Assembly: GCA_963989245.1 (NCBI GenBank)
Contig: OZ022341.1
Coordinates: forward strand, 58,420,592-58,484,591
Reading direction: 5' to 3'
From: Nansenia antarctica
Lineage: Eukaryota > Chordata > Actinopteri > Argentiniformes > Microstomatidae
Length of the DNA stretch: 64,000 nucleotides
Positions 23,107 through 33,020 of this stretch are shown here, piece by piece. The stretch's first letter is position 1; every line of letters begins with the position of its first letter. The notes below the pieces were generated by a model. That model ran no database searches. It was not told the DNA's origin and was given only the letters and a program-made list of their open reading frames with translations. A program made the translations under genes and the position numbers.

Positions 23107-24767
23107 TTGATTGATTGATTGAAAACCTTTATTGTCCCCAATGGGGAAATTTTGTTGTCAAACAGCTCAGTTAGGGCAGAAAACATTCAATACAGAAGAC
23201 AGAAAACATTCAATAAAATACATAAAACAGTGCAGGCTCAATAAGTAAAAAGTTCCAAGTTCCAAAGTTCCAGCTCCAGGTCTCCCCCACCCTGCAGGGC
23301 CTGGTTGTAGAGTCGGAGTGCAGCTGGAACAAAGGACTGTCCAAATCTTTTTGTACTTTGACGGGGGAGAACAAATCTGTGGCTGAACTTGCTCCTCATC
23401 CCCGCCAGCTCGCAGTACATCGGGTGGGAGGGATTGGCCAGCATGGCCGCCAGTTTTTTCCCCATCCTCTGTTCTGCCACCACCTCTAGGCTGTCCAGCC
23501 CGGTCCCCACCACAGAGCTGGCCTTCTTCACCAGTTTGTTTAGCTTCGCAGCATCCCTGGCACAGATGTTTCCACCCCAGCAGGCCACGGCGAAGAACAG
23601 AACGCTGGCAACCACCGACTGATAAAACATTTGCAGCAGCTTGTTGCAGACACCGAAAGACCTCAGCCTTCTCAGGAAAAACAGACTGCTCTGCCCTTTC
23701 CTGAGAAGAGCCTCGGTGTTGTCGGTCCAGTCCAGTTTGTTATTAATTTGTACTCCCAGGTACCTGTAGGAGTCCACCCTCTCGACTTCCACCCCCTTGA
23801 TGGTGATGGGGGCTGGGTCCTTCTCTTCCTCCTAAAATCCACCACCAACTCCTTTGTTTTGCTGGTGTTAAGCAAAAGGTAGTTGGTGTCGCACCACTGC
23901 ACAAAGCTCTCCACCAGGGCCCTGTACTCCTCATCCCTGTCGTCTGTGATGTAACCGACGATAGAGGAGTCATCAGAAAACTTCTGCAGGTGGCACTGGT
24001 CGGAGCTAAACTGGAAGTCGGAGGTATAGAGGGTGAAGAGAAAGGGTGACAGAACAGTTCCCTGGGGGGCACCGGTGTTGCACACCACCACCTCAGACTG
24101 ACAGCCCTGCAGTCTCACATACTGACGCCTGTCTGTGAGGTAGTTGTGGATCCAAGCCGTCAGGGAGTCCTCCACACACATCACTGCTAGTTTGTCAGCC
24201 AGCAGTGATGGCTTGATAGTGTTAAATGCACTGGAGAAGTCGAAGAACATGGTCCTCACCATGCTCTGTGGCCTCTCCAGGTGTGTGTAGGCCCTGTGCA
24301 GCATGTAAATGATGGCATCCTCCACCCCCATGCTCTCCTGGTATGCAAACTGCCGGGGGTCCAGGAAGTCCTTCACCTGGGGCTTAAGGTGTTGCAGCAC
24401 TAGCCTCTCCAGGATCTTCATGACCTGTGGTGTCAGGGTGACAAGTCTGTAGTCGTTTGGGGTGCTGGGCCGTCCCTTCTTTGGCACTGGGACGATGCAA
24501 GAGGTCTTCCAGAGCTGTGGCACCCCCCTCAGTCTTAGAGATAGACTGAAGAGATGTTGGAATGTGTCCGCCAGCTCTCCAGCACACACCTTCAGAACCC
24601 TGGGGTTGATGTTGTCTGGACCTCTGGACTTGTTCACATTCACCCTGGAGAGCTGCCTTCTCACCTGCTCAGATGTTATAAAGCTGTGAGTACCGGTGTC
24701 TCCAGGTGTGAAGCATGCTCCCTGGCTCCTGGTGTTGGTAAGGGGAGGCAATTGCTGCTGGGGTGTG
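23107..24767 (-). mobile_element. CR1/Rex1-like LINE inside the minisatellite
   Basis: The minus-strand element has a (TGAT)n-type tail at 23107-23122, then AACCTTTATTGTCCCCAATG, and a truncated ORF2 reaching about 24767. It lies within the 31-bp minisatellite. Immediately past its 5' end the minisatellite is inverted for 58 bp before resuming in the original direction, which points to an inversion involving the insertion. Confidence 0.88.
23238..24751 (-). pseudogene. LINE reverse transcriptase, frameshifted
   Basis: The first frame (24751 to about 23810) has KSRGPDNINPRVLKVCAGEL near residue 41, RPSTPNDYRLVTLTPQVMKI near 94, FFDFSSAFNTIKP near 169, GAPQGTVLSP at 227-236 and the catalytic FSDD at 258-261. 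After VVDFRRKR, a frameshift near 23810 moves the continuation to the frame containing VERVDSYRYLGVQINNKLDW and ending LELWNLELFTY at 23238. Family members usually have F/Y-A/S/V-D-D and read straight through here. The endonuclease domain is absent. The result is an inactive truncated copy; CR1/Rex1-group placement is by motif style. Confidence 0.85.
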
Positions 24768-24895
24768 AGGGGGCTAGAGGGGATGAAGAGGTCTGTACAG
24801 GGGGGTAGAGGGGATGACGGGGTCTACCCTCCTCTACAGACCCCGTCATCCCCTCTACCCCCCTGTACAGACCTCTTCATCCCCTCTAGCCCCCT
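24768..24895. repeat. 58-bp perfect inverted repeat in the minisatellite
   Basis: Arms 24768-24825 and 24838-24895 are exact reverse complements around a 12-nt spacer. Each arm holds nearly two minisatellite units. The structure could extrude as a cruciform and marks an inversion junction between the LINE 5' end and the right minisatellite block. Confidence 0.9.
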
Positions 24896-25128
24896 GTACA
24901 GACCTCTTCATCCCCTCTACCCCCCTGTACAGACCTCTTCATCCCCTCTACCCCCCTGTACAGACCCCGTCATCCCCTCTACCCACCTCTACAGACCCCG
25001 TCATCCCCTCTACCCCCTGTACAGACCTCTTCATCCCCTGTACAGACCTCTTCATCCCCTCTACCCCCTGTACAGACCTCTTCATCCCCTCTACCCCCCC
25101 TGTACAGACCTCTTCATCACCTCTACCC
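24826..25128 (+). repeat. 31-bp minisatellite, right block
   Basis: About ten further units in the original orientation. They include a variant with ACCCCGTCATC in place of ACCTCTTCATC that is not seen in the left block, and shortened units near 25017-25080. This block is more heterogeneous in unit length than the left one. Confidence 0.93.
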
Positions 25129-25349
25129 CCCCAGTTTTCTCTACAATTTCTAACATTTTCTCTCTACAGTTTCTACACGTCAACGTGTACCGAAACACTT
25201 GTTTCCAACGTGGTCCTACGTTTCTCCTACACCACGACACATACAAAGAGCATAGAAACATACAAAGAGCATAGAAGATACAATCAGAATACAGTCTGCC
25301 ATTCCTTCTCCCAGCATCGATTTGGTTTTCCTATCATGACTGAAGGACA
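25129..25349. other. Flank between the minisatellite and hAT 2
   Basis: This sequence carries a local tandem of ATACAAAGAGCATAGAA (near 25240-25280) and leads into the target site of hAT 2. Because the L2 tail resumes directly after hAT 2, its right part is probably L2 3' UTR. Confidence 0.4.
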
Positions 25350-26168
25350 GACGATTCCAGGGGCGGATTTAGGATCGTAGTGGATCCGGGGCTTAGCCCA
25401 GGGGGAGAATATAATGTGCGCGCGGAGCGCGCCGGAAAAATTTGCCTTCAACCTTCAACTTACCACCACCTTAAAGCGGACAAAAGGCACTGGAGAACAC
25501 ATATACATTCACACCCTTTAATGAAGCAAACTAATTGTGGTGGTTCTGGGCACAGAGGGAGGTCAGCACACGTAGCTCCCCCTGTCAGTCACCATCATTT
25601 ATATTTTTATAGAATTACATAATTGATGGGCTGAGGCTAGTTATGTTACAGTATGTATATCAGGGCAGACTCTGTGCTCACCACTTATATTGTATTTAGA
25701 GTCTTGTCCTGTGTTATATGACGATATATTACATGTATTGTTGGCTTGTGTATAGTACTGTGAAATCAAATCCCCCCTGGGACATTAAACAAACTTAGTT
25801 AGTTAGCGTTACATCTAAGAATAGATTTGAGTCATGTTCTGTATACATACATACTACCATAAGGGCATACTTAATGTGGTTACTCCATGTTTACTAGCTG
25901 TAACATTAACGTTACATCATTCTTTTTCACTTGTTACTCAGTCAACCAGAGTGCAGATATCAAAGACTATCAGCCTGTTATTCACTTTATTTGTATAAGT
26001 ATTATCCTTTGTTTGATTTCTTACCATGTACCGTAACAGTACCTTGCTATTTTTCATTTTCATTATAACATAATGTTATGTTATGATAGCCACTTTAGCC
26101 AGCTAGCATTAGCAAACCGGAAAAGTAGTGTCAAAGAGTCAGTCACCTTTCTAATAAGATTCACAAAC

Positions 26169-26283
26169 CTGAAACATCATCTATGTCATCACTGCTGGTG
26201 ATGTCATTGTTGTCAGCTGCTGATACTGCTGCTGCAACAGTTCTTGGCAATTGTTTTTTTGAAAAAAACTTTCGGATATCCAT
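26169..26283 (-). pseudogene. hAT transposase exon 1 (N-terminus)
   Basis: From ATG at 26283 the minus strand encodes MDIRKFFSKKQLPRTVAAAV followed by SAADNNDITSSDDIDDVSG, then a splice donor CAG|GTTTGTGA (boundary 26169/26168). A short basic/aromatic start of the type MDIRxFF followed by a low-complexity acidic linker is typical of the first exon of fish hAT transposases. It lies inside a sequence independently defined as hAT by termini and an 8-bp duplication. Downstream exons (BED finger, catalytic core, dimerisation domain) are not present; a minus-strand LINE begins at 26326 and the remaining left part of the element (25358-26160) shows no such domains. Confidence 0.7.
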
Positions 26284-26325
26284 CCTTACACTTTTGTCAG
26301 GCACTGATTGAGAGGCACTGATTGA

Positions 26326-28160
26326 TCAAATCAAATCAAATCAAATTTTATTTGTATAGCGCATTTCTTACAAGATGCAACTCAATGCGCTTCACACAAT
26401 GAAAATGTTCAGTCAATCAATCAATCAATACTGACAGAGCCGCGAGCAGGCAAAAGTAAAAAACCTGTATACTATGTAGCCAGGAAAAATTCCCTTGCAG
26501 CCCTCTACCAATAGAGCGACTACTAGCCAGTTTGCTTACCAGTACCCAGCGGTCCCCCAGGGGAGGCCAGGACCACCGGCACAAAGCAAGCAAGCAAGGG
26601 CAAAAACCTGTACACCATGTATCCAGGAAAAATTCCTTGCATATTATCGGCGTACACACTGTCCATAAATTTTGTGTTGTATTTGCATCGTTCTGCATCC
26701 AGTATGGTCACAGGTCCTGCCAAAAGAGAAACTTAAGCACAGTTATGATGCAACAACACAATAGGGACAATAAAGATGACAGCAATACAACCTGATGGTG
26801 GTCCTGGTACACCCTTGTACCGGTTCCAGTACTGCTCTAGGTGCTATTTGGAGCTGACAGTGCCTCATCAGCACCCGGGTCCATTTTTCTGTCAACACAA
26901 ATCTCAAAAACACGAGTATGGTGTAATGGCCTAGTGATCCTAGTTCTATAATGTCCAATGTCTCCCTTAGTATCAAAAGGCGACATTGAATAAGTAGGTT
27001 TTGAGGTCACGCTTAAAAATGTCCTGAGTTTTAGACAACCTCAGGCCCTCAGGTAGGGTGTTCCACAATCTAGGAGCATATATGCTAAAAGCTGATCCTC
27101 CAAATCTCTTTGTCCTAGCCTCTGGCACTATTAAAAGTTCCGTGCCACTAGACCGTAGGGGTCTAGCTGGTGTGTATCTTATGAGCATGTCCACCATGTA
27201 ATTGGGTGCATCACAGTGAAGTGATTTATAAACTAGTAAAAGTATCTTAAAGTCTATTCTATGACTGACAGGGAGCCAGTGTAGTGATCTCAAGACAGGT
27301 GTGATGTGCGCTCTCCGTTTGGTCCTAGTAAGGACACGAGCAGCAGCATTTTGAACCATTTGTAGTCTATTTATCATTTTTTTGGGGAGACCTGTCAGGA
27401 GAGCATTACAGTAATCTAGCCTACTAGTATCAAACGCATGCATTAATTTTTCAGTGTCTGCCTGGGAGAGAAATGATTGTACCTTAGTGATGTTTCTTAG
27501 ATGGTAGAAGGATGTTTTAATAGTGTTATTAATATGAGTTTCAAAATTTAGATCTGGGTCAATTATGACACCAAGATTCCTGGCCTGACACTTAGTGTTA
27601 AGAGCTAGTGTTTTCAAGTGTGCAGATAATTTCTCTCTCCCAGTTTTCTCGCCAATGATCAATACCTCTGTTTTTTCTTGATTGAGTTGGAGAAAGTTTT
27701 GTGTCATCCAAATATTAATATCGGCAATACAGTCTATCAGGTGGTCGATCATCTTGTAGTCGTTGGGAGTTACTGAGATATAAAGCTGAGTGTCGTCAGC
27801 ATAGCTGTGGTAGTTAACGCTATGCTTCTTGATAACAGAACTAAGGGGTAGCATGTATAGGCTAAAAAGCAACGGTCCTAAAATGGACCCCTGGGGAACT
27901 CCACAGGTTGTGCTATAATTTTTTGACTTATGGTCACCAAGGGCTATAAAGTAATCTCGGTCAGCCAGGTAAGTCCTGAACCAGTTTAAGACCGGACCTG
28001 AGAGGCCAACCCAGTTTTCAAGTCTCTCAATAAGTATGGAGTGGTCTACCGTATCAAAGGCTGCACTTAAGTCTAAGAGTACAAGAATCGAGAGTTTTTT
28101 CGAGTCTGCATTTATCCTAAGGTCATTAGTTACCTTTGATATCACTTCTTCTTCAGGGCA
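26326..28160 (-). mobile_element. CR1/L2-group LINE inside hAT 2
   Basis: The tail (ATCAA)n at 26326-26346 and TTTATTTGTATAGCGCATTT open a minus-strand element with a ~650-bp 3' UTR and a long RT frame, truncated near 28160. A second copy of the same family, only its 3' ~700 bp, lies at 32091-32793 and is almost identical by eye, so both insertions are young relative to their hosts. Confidence 0.92.
26973..28145 (-). CDS. LINE reverse transcriptase, 390-codon intact frame
   Basis: The frame starts in RT block 3/4 and is open to its stop. Visible motifs: VLLDLSAAFDTVDHSIL (residues 22-38), CGVPQGSILGPLLF (81-94), catalytic YADD (115-118), RLDYCNALLTGLPKKM, VQNAAARVLTRTKRR, LHWLPVSHRIDFKILLLVYK, PRLWNTLPEGLRLS and FKRDLKTYLF near the end. 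The reading continues upstream of the first Met as EEEVISKV, so the Met is not a true start; the copy is truncated within the palm/fingers and lacks endonuclease. Despite a complete YADD box it cannot be autonomous. The long intact frame argues for recent insertion. Confidence 0.9.
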   Translation of the reverse strand: MISKVTNDLRINADSKKLSILVLLDLSAAFDTVDHSILIERLENWVGLSGPVLNWFRTYLADRDYFIALGDHKSKNYSTTCGVPQGSILGPLLFSLYMLPLSSVIKKHSVNYHSYADDTQLYISVTPNDYKMIDHLIDCIADINIWMTQNFLQLNQEKTEVLIIGEKTGREKLSAHLKTLALNTKCQARNLGVIIDPDLNFETHINNTIKTSFYHLRNITKVQSFLSQADTEKLMHAFDTSRLDYCNALLTGLPKKMINRLQMVQNAAARVLTRTKRRAHITPVLRSLHWLPVSHRIDFKILLLVYKSLHCDAPNYMVDMLIRYTPARPLRSSGTELLIVPEARTKRFGGSAFSIYAPRLWNTLPEGLRLSKTQDIFKRDLKTYLFNVAF

Positions 28161-28238
28161 GGGCAGGCTACGCAGTACGAAGGCTAATGTCGCGCAGCTG
28201 CTGCCTCTCTGTTGGACTCCGGTACTGCACGTTACTCA

Positions 28239-28271
28239 CGATTATTATTATTATTATTATTATTATTATTT
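28239..28271. repeat. (ATT)n microsatellite
   Basis: About ten ATT units followed by a T-rich run, inside the right arm of hAT 2. Confidence 0.95.
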
Positions 28272-28362
28272 ATTTTTTTAAGTAAAACATTCGGGGCTTT
28301 TCAGAAAACATCCGGGGCTTGAGCCCAAGTTGGCACCCCCTAGCGCCGCCCCTGGACGATTC

Positions 28363-28443
28363 ACTTACTTACACTACTGTAAGTCACTTTGGATAAAGGC
28401 GTCTGCTAAAATGCCAAACATGTAAACAAATAAATCATGTAAA
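28363..28443 (+). mobile_element. L2 LINE 3' tail, host of hAT 2
   Basis: GTAAGTCACTTTGGATAAAG followed by GCGTCTGCTAAAATGCC and ATGTAAA-type repeats is the canonical L2 end. It begins right after the right-hand GACGATTC duplication, so hAT 2 inserted into an existing L2 copy. Confidence 0.85.
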
Positions 28444-28944
28444 TGTCGGCTAAGGTGATCAGGGCCATATTCCACTAACGGTGGCTTAATATAGCGGCGC
28501 TATAATTAAATGCGGCGCTCAGGGACCTCGAGATTGGTATTCAAGCCTCAGGTGATTCCTCGAATGAGGATCAGCCTTGTGTCATCAGTGTTCACAGAAG
28601 ACAGGCTTACAAATCTTCGATATGGGCGCGTGCACGCAGACATACGCAGCCCAGAAGAGTCGATCTGTCGAAATGAAGATACTCCACTCTGCAGGGGTAC
28701 TACATTTGCGCAGCATTCCGAATTATTGATTTTTTATGAAGACGGAAAAATAAGATGTAAAATAGTGCAATACTGCCGCAATTAACAAGGCGAGGGAAAT
28801 GGTTTGGCAAGAAATTGCTGACCGATTAAATGCGTAGGTCATACTAGCCCCAGTTATTGTTATATGTTCATATTTTAATAAATGAATATTTACTACTGTG
28901 GTGATATGAGCAGCAGGCTACAAACCGTCATATCGCCACAATGG

Positions 28945-29024
28945 CCTAGTGGTATCGACCGCTGCCATAGGATTTATTCGTCATTTTATATCGGTGGTTC
29001 AAATCCCTCTTCAGGCGCACTTTT
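28945..29024 (+). other. tRNA-like block (box A / box B) in element A
   Basis: TGGCCTAGTGGTATCG fits RNA polymerase III box A and GGTTCAAATCC, 42 nt further on, fits box B. CGCC/GGCG can pair at the ends, but the T stem and anticodon stem do not fold cleanly. It looks like a tRNA-derived module rather than a functional tRNA gene. The equivalent block in element B is at 32945-33020. Confidence 0.5.
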
Positions 29025-29187
29025 TACTGCATTTCGTTGTCTGAATCTAATCTAAAATCTCATCTAAAAAAGTATTGTAGGCTATAAAATTATGGTGCAG
29101 GCTAATTTACAAGAACTGACACGATTACAATGGTGTTTGAAACCTTTGCATGAAATCTTCGGTTAAATGTAAAAAAAAAAAATGAAT

Positions 29188-29264
29188 GACTTAGTCAAGT
29201 CTCGAACTCGCAACCTTTGGAACTCGAGTCCGCAGCCTTAACCACTACGCCAGCCAGACCGCTG
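29188..29264 (-). other. Second tRNA-like block, minus strand, in element A
   Basis: On the minus strand, TGGCGTAGTGGTTAAGGC is a strong box A and GCGAGTTCGAGACTT a box B core, with box-A-to-T-arm spacing close to that of a tRNA. The anticodon stem pairs only three bases. It is followed on the minus strand by a run of ten T residues (A run at 29170-29180), which could terminate polymerase III. Confidence 0.5.
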
Positions 29265-29325
29265 TGAAGACGGCAATGCAAGTTGAGACAATTACTTTTT
29301 TTTTTTACACTCTTTTCTTTATTGA

Positions 29326-29468
29326 TCTATCTATCACACTTTCAAAATATCAAGTTATCTATCACACAATCAAACTATCTATCGATCGATCACACTTTCA
29401 AAATATCAAATTATCTATCTATCACACAGTCAAACTATCTAATCAAACTATCTAATCTATCTATCTCA
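29326..29468. repeat. Degenerate (TATC)n tract
   Basis: Interspersed CTATCTATC and TCACACTTTCAAAATATCAA blocks repeat about every 50-60 bp, a compound microsatellite inside element A. Confidence 0.85.
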
Positions 29469-29819
29469 TGTGAAGTGGGAACTAATATTTCCTAAAAGAC
29501 ACATGAGGAACTTTTGTTCAGGGTTTAGTTTCCGCCTGTGAGCCTTTTTTGACGCACGGATGACTATAGCCTGTGTTTTAGCCTGGTCGGGACCAGGCTA
29601 ACTATATCTGACTCAGAAGGAGCTCAACCAAGCAGCGAATTATTTGAGCCACATTGATGGCACCGAACGCAAGCTAACATTTTCGAGGCTTAGAACTTTA
29701 TCGAGGCTTAGAACTTTATCGAGCTTTGTGGAATAGGGCCCTGCTGAGCTTGACTTGGGACTTGACTAACAACAAGTGACACATTTCCCATCTCACACGC
29801 TGTTGTTGCACAATGTTAT

Positions 29820-29826
29820 TGTGTGT

Positions 29827-29865
<39 letters not shown>

Positions 29866-29917
29866 TGAGTGTGTGTGTGTGTGTGTGTGTGCGTGAGTGT
29901 GTGTGTGTGTAAGTGTG

Positions 29918-29956
<39 letters not shown>

Positions 29957-29988
29957 GTGCGTGTGTGTGTGTGTGTGTGTGCGTGTGC
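29820..29988. repeat. (TG)n microsatellite with GA/GC interruptions
   Basis: About 170 bp of TG repeat in the native right part of hAT segment 1. Thr/His-rich frames across it are artefacts. Confidence 0.97.
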
Positions 29989-30736
29989 TGGGTGAATACA
30001 TAAACAAACAAGCGAAAAGACGACATTAGAAAACGTACCATGCTGACGATATTACTAAATGTTTGAAGTAGCTTTTATCTTAGCTGACTCTCTTACCTTC
30101 AGGTCGAGTTTGTGTATTCTGGCTTCGCAAAACACCAACAGTAGCAGCCTAACAGCCGGTGCGGAGATTGCGACCACAAACGAGATAAGTTTGACTTCGG
30201 TAATAGGTCCAGTTGCAATATCCTCAAGTTGGGAACAAAAGATGCCTCCTTCTAATCCATTTGTTCAATTTGTTTACAGAAATAAATCCTCCTTACATTG
30301 TAAAAAACTTAATTTGTTAGGAGAGCAGTCGTGAAGTCCCGGAAGTCCCGGAAGTCGGAAGTCCTCAGCATTATGCATTTTCTGCAATACAACCGGACAA
30401 CCGGACAACCGCATTTTTTTGCGCCCCGGCCGAGAAATAGGAGACAGCCAATTGGAGCGCTGCTACAGCTCACGTGTAAGCGAAAAGTATTTGGCCTGCG
30501 ATAGACTTGCATTCGACCGGCGTCCCCGACTCCCTACCCTATGTATTTTAACAGTGAATTTTACACACACACAGATAAAATGTTTATTGTAATGAATGCT
30601 GATAGGCGCCGACAGAATATCAGCCGCATGTTGTCAATAAACAATGTTTATTTAAAAAAAAAACTTTTACAAATCGCAACTAGGAAGTGAAGGTGGGGGC
30701 GGCGCCCCAGCGCCCTCTATCGGCCACCCGCCACTG
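29989..30736. other. Right native part of hAT segment 1
   Basis: A minus-strand frame ends at a consensus donor (AAG|GTAAGAG, 30093) after residues that read APAVRLLLLVFCEARIHKLD. It might be a first exon, but no family is recognisable and upstream frames contain stops. GGAAGTCCC-type 9-mers repeat at 30333-30362. The terminal GGGCGGCGCCCCAGCGCCC leads to the inverted terminus. Confidence 0.35.
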
Positions 30737-30790
30737 GTTCAGTGTCTTGCCCAAGGCCACTTCGACATGTGACCAGCCGGGGCTGTGTTT
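30737..30790 (-). mobile_element. Non-LTR element tail, right part
   Basis: GTTCAGTGTCTTGCCCAAGG and CACTTCGACATGTGACCAGC continue the LINE tail broken off at 22746. Joining the two parts at one GTTCAGTG gives an uninterrupted repeat. Confidence 0.8.
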
Positions 30791-31720
30791 TATGAACAAA
30801 GGTTTATCCTACATGGCCTAAAGTGTTTGTTGTGTTATGTGTGATATGATCTGTGTGATCACAAGAGTGTTTGGTGTGACTAACCTTTATACCTCTAAAG
30901 CACATGTGATGTACTGTAGCATGCCTCTCCCAGGTTAAGAGTTAACCCACTAACCAGCCATTCCACTTAGGCCCACTATTACACCCTGCCCCTGCCCATA
31001 GTACTATTTTTCTGGTTGAATGTCCAGTTTTATATTGTTTGCTATTTTATCTTGGTTAGGGTTAGGGTTATTGTTACCTAAAAGAAACTTTGTATTTATA
31101 CTTTTTTTACCACTGCCTCTGTGGGAGTTCATTTAAATGTGACAGGACATGTGTGGGGAACCCAGCATGGGGCCTCTCACCCCTATACATGATAGTGGCA
31201 TTGTTGAAACCACTAGTATACCACCCCACCACAAAAAGAAGAATAAAAACTATGTTTTGGGGGATTGGGAACAGGACAGTGACAAACTGCAAGGGGCCTC
31301 CAGCACCGACATGATTTGCAACGTTGCAGAGAAAAGTGCAGAGAAAGTGCATCCACAAGTCTGGCTGACTGAGGCACTATCATAGTCTGTTGGCAAATTC
31401 AAGTCAATTATAGTGATAGTAATAGCAAATTAATGGAGTTGGAATGGTTTTTGTTATTTCCTCATTGCTATGCAATTATAAAAGGCTTACCAAATTACTA
31501 CAGTATGTAGCAGCATGGTAATAGAGTGTTGTTACTAGAATAATGACAGCATCATTATACAGGGTTAAGGATGTATGTAAAATAATACATTCAACTCTTA
31601 TACCATGTGGGTACTGTCCCCCGCCGATAAGTATTGCAACATTATGTGTTGACTTCCCCTAATAGGAATGCAGGTGAGTGGATTAGGAGTTTGGGGTTCA
31701 CTGAGTTTTAATGGTTACCA
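30791..31720. other. Non-coding DNA
   Basis: GGTTAGGGTTAGGGTT at 31056-31071 is a short telomere-like run. No supported exon was found. Open frames near 31090-31385 lack recognisable domains. Confidence 0.5.
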
Positions 31721-32090
31721 GGGGGGTGTTCCACGTACGTTGATTAGTATATTCGCGATTAAAAGAGAAGCCTGTTTCGAGCAACTCTCGATTGGGATTC
31801 GAGCAACTCTCGATTGGGATTCCTCGAATTAGAATCAGCCTTGTGTCATCAATGTTCACGCAAGTCCGGTTTGGAAAGTCTCACTTTGGGCGCGCGCACA
31901 AGTTATAACCAGCCCAGAAGAGCCGATTGTCGAAAAGAAGATTCTAAAAAGTGCAATACTGCTGCAATTAACATAGACGCTTTCATGCAAATCGATTTAC
32001 AATAAATACATCTGTCTAAGTAAGTGAATCATGTATCCATCAGTAATCATAAGAAATAATAATCTATGCCAAATCCAGGGTCCAGTTACA

Positions 32091-32793
32091 AATCAAATCA
32101 AATCAAATCAAATTTTATTTGTATAGCGCATTTCTTACAAGATGTAACTCAATGCGCTTCACACAATGAAAATGTTCAGTCAATCAGTCAATCAATCAAT
32201 CAATACTGACAGAGCCGCGAGCAGGCAAAAGTAAAAAAAACCTGTATACTATGTAGCCAGGAAAAATTCCCTTGCAGCCCTCTACCAATAGAGCGACTAC
32301 TAGCCAGTTTTCTTACCAGTACCCAGCGGTCCAGGGGAGGCCAGGACCACCGGCACAAAGCAAGCAAGCAAGGGCAAAAACCTGTACACCATGTATCCAG
32401 GAAAAATTCCTTGCATATTATCGGCGTACACACTGTCCATAAATTTTGTGTTGTATTTGCATCGTTCTGCATCCAGTATGGTCACAGGTCCTGCCAAAAG
32501 AGAAACTTAAGCACAGTTATGATGCAACAACACAATAGAGACAGTAAAGATGACAGCAATACAACCTGATGGTGGTCCTGGTACACCCTTGTACCGGTTC
32601 CAGTACTGCTCTAGGTGCTATTTGGAGCTGACAGTGCCTCATCAGCACCCGGGTCCATTTTCCTGTCAATACAAATCTCAAAAACACGAGTATGGTGTAA
32701 TGGCCTAGTGATCCTAGTTCTATAATGTCCAATGTCTCCCTTAGTATCAAAAGGCGACATTGAATAAGTAGGTTTTGAGGTCACGCTTAAAAT
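32091..32793 (-). mobile_element. CR1/L2-group LINE, 3' copy inside element B
   Basis: This is a 5'-truncated copy of the LINE at 26326-28160, with the same (ATCAA)n tail, the same 3' UTR order and the same GTTTTGAGGTCACGCTTAAA junction. Differences by eye are mainly small indels (GTCCCCCAG versus GTCCAG) and single substitutions. Homology stops near 32793, before the RT frame. Confidence 0.92.
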
Positions 32794-32944
32794 GCTAGAA
32801 GAACATAATTTACTAGTCAGAAAGGCTTCAAACACCATTGTAGTTATGTCAGTTCTCTAATAAATTAGCCTACACCATAATTTTAAACATACATTTTTAG
32901 ATTGGATTCATCTTATTGCAGAGTACAAGCATCAGACAACGAAA

Positions 32945-33020
32945 TGGAGTAAAAAGTGTATGCCAGAAGCCGGATTCGAACCCCCGTCTTAAAAATATGC
33001 CTCTGCACGGATGGTAACAG
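32945..33020 (-). other. tRNA-like block in element B
   Basis: On the minus strand GGTTGGCAGAGCTGTTACC gives a box-A-like start and GGGGGTTCGAATCCGGC a strong T arm with box B. This is the counterpart of the plus-strand block at 28945-29024, preserved in position relative to the shared flanks. The spacing is longer than in a standard tRNA, so function as a tRNA is unlikely. Confidence 0.5.

Larger units (their letters stand above)
25358..28354. mobile_element. hAT element 2, 2997 bp, nested in hAT segment 1
   Basis: The left end begins CAGGGGCGGATTTAGG. The right end read inward begins CAGGGGCGGCGCTAGG, so the first nine bases are identical. The 8-bp duplication GACGATTC is perfect (25350-25357, 28355-28362). 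Subterminal sequences on both sides contain related GATCCGGGGCTT/ATCCGGGGCTTGAG stretches in opposite orientation. Inside lie a transposase first exon on the minus strand (26169-26283) and a LINE that has displaced the rest of the gene. It interrupts an L2 3' tail. Confidence 0.9.
28461..29742 (+). mobile_element. Mosaic non-autonomous element A with tRNA-like blocks
   Basis: Ends are AGGGCCATATTCCAC and, read inward from the right, AGGGCCCTATTCCAC. I could not find a clear target duplication. The interior is homologous, in opposite orientation, to the core of the element at 31721-34160: both share CAAGGCGAGGGAAATGG, the AATTATGGTG...ACAATGGTGTTTG stretch and a tRNA-like block. No transposase is encoded. 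The 91-codon frame at 28510-28785 crosses this shared non-coding region and is not supported as a gene. Confidence 0.7.
22747..30736. mobile_element. hAT-bounded segment 1, 7990 bp, loaded with insertions
   Basis: The left terminus CAGTGGCGGCTGG and the right terminus, read inward, CAGTGGCGGGTGG match at 12 of 13 positions. A perfect 8-bp duplication GTTCAGTG lies outside both (22739-22746, 30737-30744), the diagnostic hAT target size. The interrupted LINE tail resumes in register on the far side. Most of the length is later material: a 31-bp minisatellite, a LINE, an L2 tail, a second complete hAT with its own LINE, a mosaic tRNA-like element and (TG)n. Native hAT sequence is probably limited to about 22747-22860 and 29743-30736. 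No transposase remnant of this element was firmly identified. Confidence 0.85.

Noticed and set aside
22775..25380. Open frames rich in YRPLHPLYPP and TDLFIPST repeats
   Set aside because: These are frame readings of the 31-bp minisatellite, open only because the unit lacks stops.
26417..26976. Small minus-strand frames (also repeated at 32200-32838)
   Set aside because: They lie in the LINE 3' UTR and recur identically with the repeat. They are not genes.
28945..29024. Functional tRNA gene
   Set aside because: Box A and box B are present but the anticodon and T stems do not pair properly, and the block recurs as part of a transposon-like family.
31056..31071. Interstitial telomere repeat (also near 51135 and 55250)
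   Set aside because: Only two to three TTAGGG/CCCTAA units, within chance and common in AT-rich DNA.
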